Of a stretch of 64,000 nt of DNA, positions 14,968 to 29,900 are shown in pieces. Each line of letters starts with the position of its first letter. The stretch's first letter is position 1. The position numbers were made by a program, and so were the translations under genes. Source of the stretch: Telopea speciosissima (lineage: Eukaryota > Streptophyta > Magnoliopsida > Proteales > Proteaceae); assembly GCF_018873765.1 (NCBI RefSeq), contig NC_057922.1, forward strand, positions 8,879,563 through 8,943,562. The letters are read 5' to 3'. The notes under the pieces were generated by a model, which was not told where the DNA came from, ran no database searches, and saw only the letters and a program-made list of their open reading frames with translations.

Positions 14968-17900
14968 GGATATTTTAATCTTGTTAAACAAGATTATGAC
15001 CACTAGGAAAATGCCTGATGAATGGGGGAGAAGCGTTGTGGTCCCAATTTATAAAAACAAAGGAAATATTCAGAACTGTAATAACTATAGAGGCATAAAG
15101 TTAATGAGCCATATGATGAAGTTATGAGAGAGGGTTATTGAAACCCCCTTGAGAAAGGAGACTACTATTTCGGAAAACCAATTCGGATTTATATTTAGAA
15201 GATCCTCGATGTAGGCAATTTTCTTACTGAGGAGACTAATGGAAAGATATAGAGAGGGCAAGAAAGATCTTCATATGGTCTTTATAGACCTAGATACAGC
15301 CTAAGACTGAGTCCCTAGAGAGCTTATCTAGAATATTCTAGAGAAGAGAAGGGTGACATGTAATTACGCTGACATAATTAAAGATATGTATGCTGATGTG
15401 GTGAATAGCGTTGGAACGACCGGGGGGTGGGGGCAAGGCAGTGAATTCCTAATCTCAATTAGGTTACACTAAGGATCAGCCTTAAGCCCTTATTTGTTTG
15501 CGCTTATCATGGACGACTTAACCAAAGGCAAACAAGATGAGGCCCCATGGTGTATGATCTTTGCGGGTGATATTGTTTTGGTAGATGAGACAAAAGTAGG
15601 GATTAACTCCAAAGTGGAACTATGGAGATCAACCTTGGAATAAGAAGGTCTGACTATGGAGATCAACCTTGGGATAAGAAGGTCTGAAGATAAGTAGAAT
15701 TAAGACTGAATATATGGTGTGTAACTTTAGTAACTCTGGGACGGAGAATGAGGTGGTGACTATTGGTGAGAGGGAGATCCCGCAAAGTGATCACTTTAGA
15801 TATCTGAGATCAATCGTAAACATGGAGGACGACATTGCCCAAAAGATTAAAATAGGGTGGATGAAATGGTGAGGTGCGTCCAGATTTCTGTGTGATTGGC
15901 GTATCCCTTTAAAGCTTCCAGGAAACTTTTATAGGACTTGTAATTAGACAAATTATGATGTATGGTGTGGAATGCTGGTCCGTGAAGAAGTGCCATATAA
16001 ATAAACTTGGTGTCGCAGAGATGAAGATGTTGAGATGGATGTGTGGGAAAACTAGGATGGATAAAGTAAGGAATAACCATATTAGAGCGGGGTTGGGAGT
16101 AGCTCTGATCCATGATAAACTTAGAGAGAGTCGTTTGAGGTGGCATGGACATGTTCAACTGAGGCCTTCATATGCCCTAGTTCAGAGGAGTGAATTGATT
16201 CAGATCAAGGGAACCAGAAGAACCAGGGCAGGCCTAAGATTTCTGTAGGAGATGTGGTGAAGAAAGACATGCTTAGCTTAGGCCTTGTTCCCGTATGACT
16301 TCAAATAGATCTGATTAGTGAGCAAAGATCTGTGTGGTTGACCCCATTTTGTTGGATCATTATGTTGTGATGCTCTGATGCTATTGCTGTAATACACTCC
16401 AATTTCGAGGCCTGGAGCAGAATGTTGGGCAATTAAGAAGAGGTACGTAGCTAAGAAGGGTTGATGCCCTGGAGTTTGTGTCGATGTTTTATGCCCCTCC
16501 CCTTTTCTTCTATATTATTAATAATCTGTCTCTTCTAGGAACCATGTAGCCGACCCCGTTAAGTTGGGATAAGGTTTTGTTATTGTTGTTGTATAAGAAG
16601 GGATATGTTTTCCACAGGAATCCACCAAAGGTTCTTGAGTAATCCATGTTGGTTTATTATAGAAGGAATCTATTTTCAAAGTCCAGAAGTCCTGAAAATC
16701 AACTTCTTTTTTTCCATTTGACTATTAGGATGGTGCCTAGAAAAATGTGGATACATGTCTTTTTCTTTTGGGGTGTATCTAGCCTTTTTTTTCTTCCAGT
16801 AAGAGCCAAAATCAAATCACAACATGTTTTCAAGCCTCTTTACTTGGTTATTTTGTTAAATTGGTGGCTTCGTGATGTTGGGAACTCAGCCATTGAAACA
16901 TGGTTTCTATTGTTTGTTTTTTCTATTGCCATTTGTTACATTTATACCAAGGAGAAAGATTTTTGTCACCCCGTGGAAACGTTCACCACACCATCCTAGG
17001 GTAGTAGGGTTCACAATCCCCTGTAGGGTTTTATTATTTCCCCCGAAATACCCTCACGATGCCCACCCGTGCCTATCTGGAGCCCGCAATAGATTCCCAT
17101 TTACCGTGGGTGTAGGAAAACTTCGTCCTTATATTAATATTGCTTTCTCTTTTTTTGGGGGGGGGGGTGTGTGTTTGCGGGGGTGAGGTGCATTTCTATT
17201 AGCATTTACCGCTGAGATAAACCTTGGTTCATGGTAGACTACTGACCAATATAAGCCATTTCATAAATGCATACCTCTTTCATTGTTTTAATATTCAACA
17301 AAAGCTTAAAGTTGTGCACTACAGGCATTTTCTATCATTGCTTCGTCTCCGCTCAAGATTGATCTATCGTGTGTTCTGGAGCATGTTATTGCAGAGTTAA
17401 CAGCATTCTTGAGGAAGGTATGCAACTGTGACAAATCTGCTTCTGTCATTTGAGTGAATCTAGTGTTTGTGTGTGGGTCTAATTTGTTTCTTCGAAAATA
17501 GGCAAACCGGGCATTGAGGCAGGCAACTTTGGGGACATTGAATTCTCTAATTGTAGCTTACGGTGATAGAATTGGTTCACTTGCGTATGAAGTTATAATT
17601 GCGGAACTTTCGTCTCTTATAAGGTTCGTATTTTGTTTAACTTTATGTTTGTGTGTCTCTTTATATTATTCTTAACATGCATCATTTATGTGCCAGTGAT
17701 TCAGACCTGCATATGACGGCTCTTGCATTAGAACTTTGCTGCACGTTGATGGCTGACAGTAATTCAAGCCCAAATGTGGGTTTAGCTGTTAGATATAAAG
17801 TTCTTCCTCAAGCCCTAACATTAATTAGGAGCTCATTGTTGCAGGGACAAGCACTTTTGGTATTGCCCTTAGCCTTTTGCTGACTGTTGTATATTGATCT

Positions 17901-20900
17901 AGAGTGTTAGCATTATTGAAAATGATCTTTTCAAATGCTGCAGGCTCTGCAAAGTTTTTTTGCTGCCTTGGTCCATTCAGCAAACACAAGTTTTGACGAT
18001 TTGCTAGATTCTCTTCTTTCTAGTGCTAAACCATCTCCCCAGTCTGGTGGCCTTGCAAAGCAGGCACTGTACTCAGTAGCTCAATGTGTTGCCGTTCTAT
18101 GCCTTGCTGCGGGTGATCAGAAATGTGCATCTACAGTAGAAATGCTTACAAACATACTTAAAGATGATAGCAGTACCAATTCTGTAAGTTTCCTCAAGCT
18201 TCAATATCTTTAGCTGCCTTCATCTTACAACGTATTCCTGCTCAATTCTGTTTCTGTGAGGCGCTCTTCTTAAGTTCAAGTGTTCCTTCAAATTTCATCT
18301 TGTTGGTTGATAATTGATGTTATTAGGATGCGAGGAGCGTAGCGTTACAGGAATTTATTTATAACGACTCAGGAAGTAAAGTCCCTTTCCCAATAAACCA
18401 AGTCAAAGTCGATTTTTCAAAACCCTGAAAGTTCGATTCCTCCAAAAAACCCTGATAAAAGTCGACTTCTCCAAAATCCTGACAAGATCGATCTCCAAAA
18501 CCCTGACAAGTTCATTCTCCAAAAACCCTGACAAGCTGATGTTGATTTCTTAATCAGGAACTTTAACTGCATTCTTCACTCCGTAAATCAATCACCATAA
18601 AAAGAGAGGCCTAGTTCTTAATTTTGAAACATGAACTAGTCTCTAAATAGTCCCAAAACACAGCATTGGGTGTTGCACCCCTTCAAACAGAAAACAAGAG
18701 AAATCGCAAGCCCAAACTAATATGAATCAATCAATAAAGATTGAAACCTAGAAAGAGAAGAGACAAGATACTAGAAGAGCTGTAGCAGTGCCTAAGGATC
18801 TTGCTCTGATACCATGTAAATAATAAGAGAAAAGAAAAGAAGAGAGAGAGAGAGAGAAATGATGGTTTTGTGTTACCTTGGTAGTTACTCCCATGGTTCA
18901 AAATCTCGCGATATTATCGCTGATATTTCGGATATCTCGACACTGTCGAGACGAGATGACCATACAAAATGAAAAAAGTCTAAATTTCGGTATATTACTT
19001 AAACAATGTGTATTTAACTATTTATACATCAGGGTTTGACCGTATATTGTCAATCAAAGGTGCATACCCAAAACACCACGTTGAGTTCATTTTTTTGCAA
19101 TATGAAGCTTTAAATGTGTTTATTTAGGTTAAATAAGGGTGTACATGAAGTATCAAGCCTTAATATGGCCAAAAACCCACCGAGATGGACTGCCAAAATA
19201 TGGCAGAAAAAATACCATATTTCGCAAAATTTCGGTCAATTTCGGATATTTCGAAAATCTCGACCTACCCGAACTACCCCTCACCTAGCGCTAGCGCTAG
19301 CGCAAGCCAGCGCCATTACCTAGGCTCAGAAGTCTCAATTTACAGTTTTTAATCAATTACTTCATCATTTGAGTACATCAAAGTTAGGAAACATGCTTTC
19401 ATTTAGTAGTTGTGGAGGTTAATTTGCCTCAATATTTTGCCTTGAGGCAAATTTTAGATTCATGAATGAACTTAGGCATCTTATTGCTTGTGATTTATGT
19501 AGATGACTAACTATTTTTTATCTGTACATCGCATTAAGTTTCGTATGTGTCTTGGTTTAAGTTCGAACGACCTTCTAAATTTCCATTTTTGTAGCAACTT
19601 AACTCGGGAGCTATTATTCTACCCCAAAAAAAAAGGTTGTGGGGAAGAATCCTAGAGTCATTAGCATCACATCTCTCAGTCACTCCATTGTCATTTTTTT
19701 TCCTTCCCTATACTTATGTGCTTGTATATAGTATTGAGCAGAGAATTTCAAAGTAACTCAACTTGTAGCAACTCAACTCGAAGCTATTATTCTACCCTGA
19801 AAAAGGGGGGGGGGAAGAATCTTAGAGTCATTAGCATCACATCTCTCATTGTCACTTTTTTTGTTTTTTTTTTTTTCCCCTTACCTATAGTTTTTTTTTT
19901 GTTTGTGAATAAAAAATATATTACCAAAGCCCCAAAGGGGCAGTGGGGAAAAAGGGGGGGGATACAAGATGGGGAGGAGGAGGGGGGGAACTATATAAGT
20001 CTCATACCTAGGAAGAAGAGGGAGGAGGCCGCAAAATAGAAATGTCTAGGCCCCAGGATACAACAATATGCCTGTTCCTTGGGGTATCAAAAATGGGACC
20101 ATGGTGGGGAAAACTAAGCTTGGAGGAGACATAAAAAAAGATGGCTTTCCTATTCAAGTCAAAAGAGCGAGAGTTGGAGGTCCATCTCCTAATGTTCCTC
20201 TCCATCCAAATGTGGGAGAGAGTAGCGCCAAACACAAGATTGCCAACTGTGTCACAAATAGAGCAGCTGGGAAAAATCATGATCAACCTGAGCCATTCTC
20301 TTGCAAAGGGCAGGGGTCTCCTGCTACAAGGCCAAATGAACGAAAGTGCTTTCTTCCAAATGGTGGAGGTGAAGGGGCAAGCGAAGAAAAGGCGGTCGAT
20401 GTCTTCGGTTCCATTCCAACAAAAGTGCAGGAAGGGGGGACGTGGATGTCTTCGGTTCCATCCCTATAGTTGTGTGCTTGTATATAGTATTGAGTAGAGA
20501 ATTTTAAATAAGAGTAGCATTTGTGAGAAACATGAAATCTATAAATGATACTTATCCAGATTCTTCTACCTGGGGTTCTCTTCTCCGAATTCATGAGTCT
20601 GGATCTTTATCCATGAGGTTGCCCCTGGGTTGCACACTTGCACTATTTTTTAGTACTTATAATTGGAAAATATTTTTATATTTTTGTTTATTGTGTGTTA
20701 CTTGAATATGAACTTACACTATTTATAGTTGGTTTATTATCTGTCTTGAATAAACATTACAAAGTTCACATCATTGTATTCAGTTATTTAATATTTGATA
20801 ATTTCATTGATTTTCCTTTTTCTGCTCTAACTCCTATGCATGTCCATGGTATTTATTTTTTAGGCTAAACAACACTTGGCCTTGCTTTGTCTGGGAGAAA

Positions 20901-23900
20901 TTGGAAGAAGGAAAGATCTCAGTTCACATGCACACATAGAAAACATTGTTATTGAATCTTTCCAATCTCCTTTTGAGGAAATTAAATCTGCTGCCTCCTA
21001 TGCTCTTGGAAATATAGCTGTGGGGAATCTATCAAAGTACTTACCTTTTATTTTGGATCAAATTGATAACCAACAGAAGAAGCAGTATCTATTGCTTCAT
21101 TCTTTGAAAGAGGTTTGTTCTGAAGTTTGTATTGCTATTTAGACCTTTATTCTCTTCTTTGTGCGCTATTTGAATGTACTATATTCCAATTTGCAGGTTA
21201 TTGCAAGGCAGTCTCTAGACAAAGGCTGCCAGGCTGAGTTTCAGGATACGAGCGTGGAAAAGATACTGAAATTGCTTTTCAACCACTGTGAAAGTGAGGA
21301 AGAGGGTGTTCGTAATGTAGTGGCTGAGTGCCTTGGCAAAATTGCTCTTATTGAGCCTGCAAAACTTGTTCCTGCACTTAAGGTGTACTTCCAATTATAA
21401 ATATAGTGATCTCATATCTTTTTTGCGCTTAAGTTTCATATTTATGCTATGCTGTTAAGCGCTTGCACAGCTGGCATAACTCTTTTGTTTCACTAATATA
21501 GGTGCGGACAACTAGTCCTGCTGCATTCACTAGAGCGACAGTTGTAATTGCGGCTAAATATTCAATTGTTGAGAGGCCAGAGAGGATTGATGAGATTTTA
21601 TACCCTGAGATGTCCTCATTCCTAATGCTTATAAAGGATCATGACCGGGTAAATATTATCTTTCCAATCAGAGTAGCATATATTTTAGTTACATTTTTGC
21701 CTGCAGTCGTTAAGCTTTTATTTTCAATCTTCAATTGTTTATCTTTTGCATAAATTATTGATTAATAACCAATTCTGTTGTCTCTTTAAATTGATGTACA
21801 GCATGTTAGACGTGCAGCTGTGTTGGCGTTGAGTACGGCGGCTCACAACAAGCCAAACCTCATTAAGGGGCTTCTTCCAGAGTTACTACCCCTTCTTTAT
21901 GACCAGACTGTGGTTAAGGTAAATGTGTACGACTTTGTATTTTGTACTTCAGCACCTATTTCCTGGACCAAATTTGTAATGACCAGAGATACTTGGTCTT
22001 GGATCTAAGATGGAACCAACTATTTTTTTATTTTCTGGCCATACTCACGTGTTAAACACCAACACACACAAGTCCATACTAATTGATACTACAGTTAGTT
22101 ATTAATAGATTGAAAGGCCTGAAAGAGAGCATTGTTCTGGCGGGAGGGATGCCTGTTGGTGCCAGATTTAAAAGATTGGGGCATCATTAAGGGAATGTAA
22201 CAACTTTCATTTTTGATATTGAAAAGAAATTTTCAATTTGAGGGGGAAATGGTAGCTTTTTTCCACCAGAGATTCATTTGATTCTTCATTATTGTATCCC
22301 AAAGAATTTCCATGATATGGCAGAAGTCAAAATGGTCATTATTTACAGTATATGCATACAATACCTTAAGAAACGTGGATAATCCCCAAGTCTGTTGACA
22401 GCCCTAACTGCCTCAAGTTGAAAGCATATGTAAAATTGCTAATTTTAGATGATCAATTAATGACTTTTTACTAGTTGATGCCCATGGTTGAACAAATTGG
22501 ATCGGATTGGCTGAGGCCGATCCTGATTCTCCCCAATCTGACTCGGATCCTGTCCGATCCAGGCCGATTTCAATCGGATTGGATCAGAATCGGCCGGGAC
22601 TGATCCAGATCCCGATTTTGGGTTTTTACACCCTGTTGATGCCTAGTTGGCTCTCCTCCCCCCATGTTTTAAACTAGTTACCTCCTGTTTATTTTATTAT
22701 TTAGCAATCGTCTAACTATTATCTAAGTTGTAATGCATACTAAAATGATAGTTGGTTCACTGGTCATTGACGGGTCAGCATTTTTACTTGTTCTGGTTCT
22801 CAGAAATGTAGTTTAAATAGTGGAACATTGATTTTTTTTTAATAAATTATCTATTTGTGGTGTTGCAGGGAAGAGAAAACCAACAACTAACTAGATGTTC
22901 AGAAACTCAATTATAATACTCTCATTGGTCAGATCAAAACAGTGAGAATAAAAGTCGATAGAGGATTTCACTCTCAAAAGTTGAAACAGGGTTTTGATGA
23001 ACCAGATATAGGATAATCGAACTAACCTGTAGGGGTGTCAAATAAGTTATCTGGTCCTTATCGGTCTGGATCTAATCGGTCCAGTGCCATAGGACCTAGG
23101 ACCAGAACTGACTGATAATTTAATCACTTCTAAGTCTTAGGACCAGAACCAATAAGAAATCAATTCAAATTTGTTCCGGTTCCAATCAGTTCTGGTTAAT
23201 CTGTTAATTGGTTCAAGTTGGTAAGGAGAGCTTGAACAAGTTTGGCTCGCTCTTTTCAGAGCTAAGATAATCATTCTCTTCTTCTATACATAGTTGTCAA
23301 GGCGACCCAAGGTGTGGGGGGCATCCCAAACACTTAGGCGACAAGGCGCCCACCTAGACGACCAAGACGCCCAAGTATTTGATGACAAAAACCAGAAATT
23401 ATGATTCTCAATAACTACTGACTACAGAGAAATTGTAAGAGAGAACAACACCGCAGACATGAGATTTAAGCAGGGAGCAATGGAGCATGGTGCAGCGGTA
23501 AGGGGGGGGGGGGGGAAGCAAAAGAAGAAGCAACATTACACCCAATAAAAAAGAAGTAGAAGAAGAAGCATCGGCAGCATGTTAGCGTCATTAGTTCATT
23601 GCCAAAAAAAAACAGAGAAGGATAAGAAGAAGAAGCAGCATCATGGGACCAAAGAAAAAAAAAATAGAGTAGAAGAAGAAGCAGGCAAGCAGCAGCATCA
23701 TCGATTCATTATTACAAAGGGGGGGGGGAAATAAACAGTGAAGTAGACTGTAGCAGAAGCAGCAGCAGCCAGCAGCATCATCATTAATCATTTCAAAGTA
23801 AAAAAAACAGAGAAGTAGAGAAGAAGCAGCAGCTTGAGCATCGTTATTTACTTATTTGTTTTTTAAAAAAAAGGATAAGAAGAAGATGATGAAGAAGCAG

Positions 23901-26900
23901 GGCTGCAGGAGCATGAGAGCATCGTTTTAAAGAAAAAAACAGTAGGAAAAGAAGCAGCAGCAGCAGCAGCAGCAGTGGCATTGTTAAAAAAAACAGGAAA
24001 GAAGAAGACTATTGCCGGAGCTGGAATGGTCTGAGGAAGCCTCACTAGAGCTTTAGTAGTCGGAAGATGGTTGTTGGAGCCGGAATAGTAGAGATATTGC
24101 CAATGAAAGAAGCCTTTTCTAGCCTTGTTTTCTCGCAAAGAGGCAGATACGATATGGTCAAGGGTTTTGAGATGTTTTTGGGACATTGGATAAGCAATTT
24201 ATAGACTTGATGCCATGTAGCAGGGTGTATGAACTCATATACGCCAACAAATGAAAAACAAACAAACAGAATAAAAAATAATACATGAAAAAGAAAACAA
24301 AACAAAAACAATAAAACCACACTTAAAAGGCGGACGCCTTTCTTGACTCAAGTAGAGCGTAGCATCGGTTAGCCCTCTGAATACTGCCTGGACTCCATGG
24401 CAACGTCTTGACAACTATGCTTCTGTAGATGAACTGGCCAGTCCCAGTTCCTCAAACTTACATGAAAATGAGAGAGGGAGAGAGAGAGAGAGAGACAGTA
24501 GATTGGAGATTGCAAATTTAATCTCCGTTTTGAAAAGGAATTAGAAATCTTTTGCAGCTTTGAGATTAGAATTGCAGAGTAGATTTTTTTTTTCTTCCAG
24601 TTTTCTATATAAATCCATGAAGGTTCACAATCGTTGGGTTTCATGTAACCTTTGTACTTGTTTTGAGTTGAAAGTTTGCCCCTTTTTTTTTAACATGAAG
24701 CTCCATGTAGTTCGTATGTCTATCGTCTTGTGAGTAGGATAGTCTTCACCTCTGAAATCCTTGAATTCAAAGTTTCTTTTCTGTGCAACTCAAGCATGCA
24801 CTTGTGATTGATCTTTGGCGGAGATGGAAAGTGAGGGTTGATGCAGGTTCATCATCGAAATGGGCTTAGGGCTTATTTTATTAGGAATAAGTCTAGGGTT
24901 GGGTTATATACATTTTGGGTCTTTGATCCCATGGTTTTTTTTTATGAAATAGGCTACTTTTATGGGCTTAAAATATGGGTAATTAGGTTGCATACGGGAT
25001 TAACTGTTTTAATTCCTTAGTGTTTTTTTTTTTAATGTAATTAGTGGTCATGTGACTTGGTTAAGTGGTCATGTGACAATTTAAGTGGTCATATGACAAC
25101 TTAAGTGGTCATGTGATGTACGTTCGGCTGGATTAGGACTCTATAAGTTCAGCCATGTTTTGAGTCTATTTCTTTTAGTATTTTAGTTTCCTAGTCAGTT
25201 TAAGTTACCTAATAGGTTAAGGAAACTGGATCTCTCAAGTTTTAATCAATTTACAACCGGTTTGAAATTTTTTTGGGAAATTTATTCTGGGCCATTGGTC
25301 TCGGTGCTAAAACTGGATTGACCAATTGTCTGAAATTTTAAAATACCCGGACCGAAACTGGACCACTAATGAAATGGTTGGCTTGGTTTGGGTTGTAATT
25401 AGGCGGTCAGGTCTGGTTTGTCAGATTCAGACCCTTTTGGCAACCTTGCTAACCTTACTAGCAGAAGAGTGATGATAAATATACGAACAACCAGAGGGAA
25501 TGTCGAGATCACCAGCCTACCCTGGGAGGAACTCACAGCAAAGCCATGCACAAGCACAATTGATATGCCCTCAGGCCATCTCCAGATTATTGTTGATCTC
25601 AATGAAAAACATGTGTTACAGCAGGACTGACCTTTTATTTAGACTAGTCTGACCCCTAATCCTACTCAGACCTTGGTTCAAAACTAACATCAGAATAGTA
25701 AAAGAAAATCTATTTCTACCCAACTTAGAAATCATTATCAAACCTTATTGAAACTCTCCTGATGACACTAGTACACTTGACTATTACGTAAACTAATTAT
25801 TAATTTCGTGCGTAACCCAAAACCCCACAGTATGGGCTCATAGAATGGGCCCATTATAATCCTACACCCCAAAACAAGTAACCCAATGCCCATATAATCC
25901 ATGGTGGCTAAAAGTAAATTCTAGCAGCTTTTGTATCTCTTAAATTGAGGCCCGTAAAACCCAGCCTCTTGTGATGGGGTAGATATGGGCCACATGGCTT
26001 TCCAACCCCCAGCTTAACTCTTTTCGTCATTCACAGAATGGAAACTTGTCTACCGAATTAGAAAAGAAGAAAAATTAAAAAAAGGTGTTGAGCAGTGTGA
26101 ATTTGTTGGGTCCTGTCTTTAGTTTGTTCAACATGATCTTTATTCGTCATATTCTCAGTAGCCTACTCTTACCTGTGCAGCAAGAATTGATCAGGACAGT
26201 TGATCTCGGTCCTTTTAAGCACATCGTGGACGATGGTCTTGAGCTAAGAAAAGCAGCGTTTGAATGTGTCGACACATTACTGGACAGTTGTCTTGATCAA
26301 ATGAATCCTTCGTCTTTCATTGTTCCTTACCTTAAATCTGGTTTAGATGGTGAGAAATAACTCTGCTGTTTTTATTTCTTCAAATTTTAAATTGAATCTT
26401 GTTTCTTTGCTAACTAATCCTTTAAATCTTGCTTCTTTGCTAGAGTATTAATTTCCTTTCAATTCCCGTATGTGTTATTGAATTGGCTGATGAGTAAGCC
26501 AAGCAAGGACTTAGATTGTGTGATAGAGATGCCATTTTTTGTAATTCTTGATACATTAGTACTGTTTCATCCTAAAGTTTTGGGTTGTCTGATGACACTT
26601 ATTCAACTCTTGGAGGCTGTACTCTTCTTCTTTCTTTGATCAATGGATGGTCATTTATCACAAATTTTTTTAATTATGACTAGTTCTCTTCTGTAATGGA
26701 TACGTAGTTTTATTTGTCCCTTAATGCTATACACTATAATTTTTGTTGGCAAGATATGTTCCTAAATTACATGGCTAGAATTTCTTTACCTTCGTGTGCC
26801 TTGCTATACCTAATATCTCTGGTTACCTAAATCACTTACTATGTAACTTGAAATTTCTTTTTCTTCCAGATCATTATGATGTTAAAATGCCTTGCCATCT

Positions 26901-29900
26901 TATCCTCTCCAAACTTGCGGACAAGTGTCCATCTGCTGTACTTGCAGGTCAGTGTAATCCTTGAACAAGTTATGTTGTGTATATTTTTTTCAATTGTGTG
27001 TTTGCAGATTTTCAATCTCTTCATATGCTTTTGAACTTCAGTGTTGGATTCACTGGTTGACCCTCTGCAAAAAACTATTAATCACAAGCCAAAGCTTGAT
27101 GCTGTGAAGCAAGAAGTGGATCGTAATGAAGACATGATCCGGAGTGCTCTTCGAGCAATTGCCTCCTTGAACCGCATAAGGTTTGGTCCCTTAAAATATC
27201 TTTATTATTTTTAATGTATCAAACTTTACTATGTTTATGATGGTTAGCATGAACTACGATATTCAGAAAATGATTTACAGCTCATTTACAATGCTTTAAA
27301 AGTTCTCGACTTTATGCCAGCCCAGCAAGGTGAACTAAAAATTCAGGTGGATTTGTACCTTTTTGCCCAGTAACACTGGCTGCTGCCACGCACATGTGTG
27401 CACACAGACAGACAGACAGACACACATGTGTGCACGCCAGGGGAGGGAGGGGAGAAAATGATGTAGAGGAGTTAAAAGACTCTTAATTGGACAGTTTGGA
27501 GAATTCCAAATTCAACAGAGCTGGCCCGAGGTAGTTGCAGAAACAACAGTTTTTGGACCGAAAACAGAATATCCGCCAGGGTCTTCTTGCAGTTCCTAAT
27601 TCTCTCTCTTGGACTTATTTCTAATCCATCAATAACAGAATCGATGGGTATATCATTTACAAGTCTAAATGTGTGGGGTCCAGCAGTCGTCTACCGTGCT
27701 TGTAAGTTGTTTATTGTCTAAGAACCAGAGTAAAGGGAGAAGAGAGAAGGAGAAGAAGATGGAGAATTCGAGATGTTGAAGAAGAAAAGGATGAGCGATT
27801 GGTAGAAAATAAACTACTGCCAGCCTCCCTATTTATAGAGACTAATCTAGCTATACTAGGAAACTAAAAGAAAAGTAGATAAGAACTATCTAACTAGATT
27901 AGAGCCACCTAATTAGATAGAAACAAGATACCCATGGTATAGAGGTCCATGGGCATACCTAGCTTGGAACAGCCGCTAAGAAAAGCCAAGGTGCAAGAAG
28001 AACTCGGTTTTGTTACAGGTTTCACCCTGGCCAAAGACCGAGTTGGGGTATTTTTTTTTTCTTTTTGAACTCGATGGGTGGTTTTTGTGGGTTTTAGACC
28101 TATTTTGGGGCTGAAACTTGGTACTCAGCCTATTTTAAGCCATTTAAACACAATGGCACTATCCAATTTTGCAAAAACAAAGTCCAAATAGGAGTTTAAC
28201 TTCGGACCATATGTTGGTAGGCAACACCGTACTAATAGTCCCTATTCTACACCTAATTTAGTAATTGAATTCAATCAAATCTTACAATTAATATAGTTAC
28301 AACTTAAATAAACATTACAAATGTAAAAGTGTACAATACATCAATCTTAACATATTACATCTATCATCCCATGCCATATTGCCAAATCCAGTATTCACCA
28401 CCACAGTATGGTTGAAGTGTTACACAGAGGTTGCCGCACAACTCATATGAGTGTTGTCATCAACATATTCCAATCTCCCTATCCTACGTTTAGAAGAGGC
28501 GGTTGCGACAAGGGCCATGAGGCGTGAGATCTACTGCTACTGCCACCATGCTGTTGAAATACTATCAGCATGTATGGGTGTGGCTAGGTTGGGACTGGGA
28601 ATATGTCCACAAAACTTGACCAGTGCTTTGATTGTCAAACTCATGTGTTGACTGCCCAAACTGGTCATAGCCACTATATTCAGAACTGGTGCTCTCCTGG
28701 CCATAATCATAGTCATACTGAGGCTGAGATGCATGACACGGTTGACGCTAAGTAGTAGTATCTATACTCATGCTTGCGAAAGTTTCAGCATGGTCTTCAG
28801 TCTCATGTCATCATCCTGAGCCTGTGATTGTTTGCAACGCGAGCGTCTCTGGTACGTAGTGGGGACACCATGGTCCTGATCCTGTGTGGTATGCGTAAAT
28901 TGAGTCTCACTTGTGTAACGCACAGGCCTCACCTCCATCCCCAGCTCATACTGGTATTGCTTGCGCATCCCCTAATGACGATCTTCATAATAACCACTAC
29001 TCGGCGTGCCACCACCGCCACCAGCAGCAGCAGGGTCACCATCATCATCACTACTACCGCCACCGCAACCATCATCATCATCAGACTGGTGTTCCTCGTC
29101 ATCAACACTTTCTGCTGTAGCCTCAAAAGGTCTCGGCGACTCTGAATGTATACGCCCCTCTTCTGACATATATTCGTCAACTTTTGTACCGATTGCGGTC
29201 GCAATGGTGGGGTTGGGCCTGCCCCCAACTTGATCCATTTCTGGTGCACCACAATCCCTCACCACTGGCCACTGGATTAGGGGATCCTCATCATCATCAG
29301 AGTCCTCCTGGAAAATGTTTGCTAGCTCGATTGGTTCTCTATCATTGGTGTCCATTCCTTCACATATATGCTTCATCCTTAGTCTCATATTGTAATGCAC
29401 ATACACCAATTGCTCCAGTAGTTAGTGACCCAATTTGTTCCGCTTCTTGGTGTGGATCAATGAGAATGTACTCCAGTTGTGCTCGCATCCAGAGGATGAA
29501 CAAGTCTATGCGAGCACTCTGACTGTTATCTTCCTCAGGTTGGGTGAACTTGTACCATAAAGCACCCACCAGCTGGCTGCCTCTCGCAATTCTGTATTTA
29601 GCCCAAAATTATGCGAGTACTGATACTTTGGATTGAGATAGTATGCTGGTAAAGTGGTATTGACAAATATAACTTGTTAGTGACTTTTGAATATGTAAAT
29701 GTAAAAACTCAAGTAAAATGTAAAGTATGTTGAGCTCACCAGCTTTGTGCAATGGATGACTCATGTGCTTCTCCCATCGATCAAGAATGACGTTATTGTA
29801 TGCCCTTGCACTCCAGGATATCGCAACTCTAACCATTTCCTTCATCTTCTGAAGGGCAACATAAATGTAGGCAAGGTAGGCTTCTTCTTTGTATCCGCCA

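Noticed and set aside
16646..17186. Two open frames in CAND1 intron 13
   Set aside because: They overlap out of frame with each other, show no family words, and cross a long G run.
20068..20497. Two overlapping plus-strand frames of 118-133 aa
   Set aside because: They are antisense shadows of the L1 C-terminal domain read on the minus strand.
23515..24010. CRISPR-like or coding poly-Gln repeat
   Set aside because: The GAAGAAGCAGCAGCA units vary in length and phase without spacers, and all frames are broken by homopolymers.
28972..29409. 145-aa minus-strand frame with acidic and glycine-rich tail, as a host gene
   Set aside because: It continues the hAT dimerisation-region frame ([13 protein letters not shown]) and lies inside the element bounded by the AGAAAAGC duplication.
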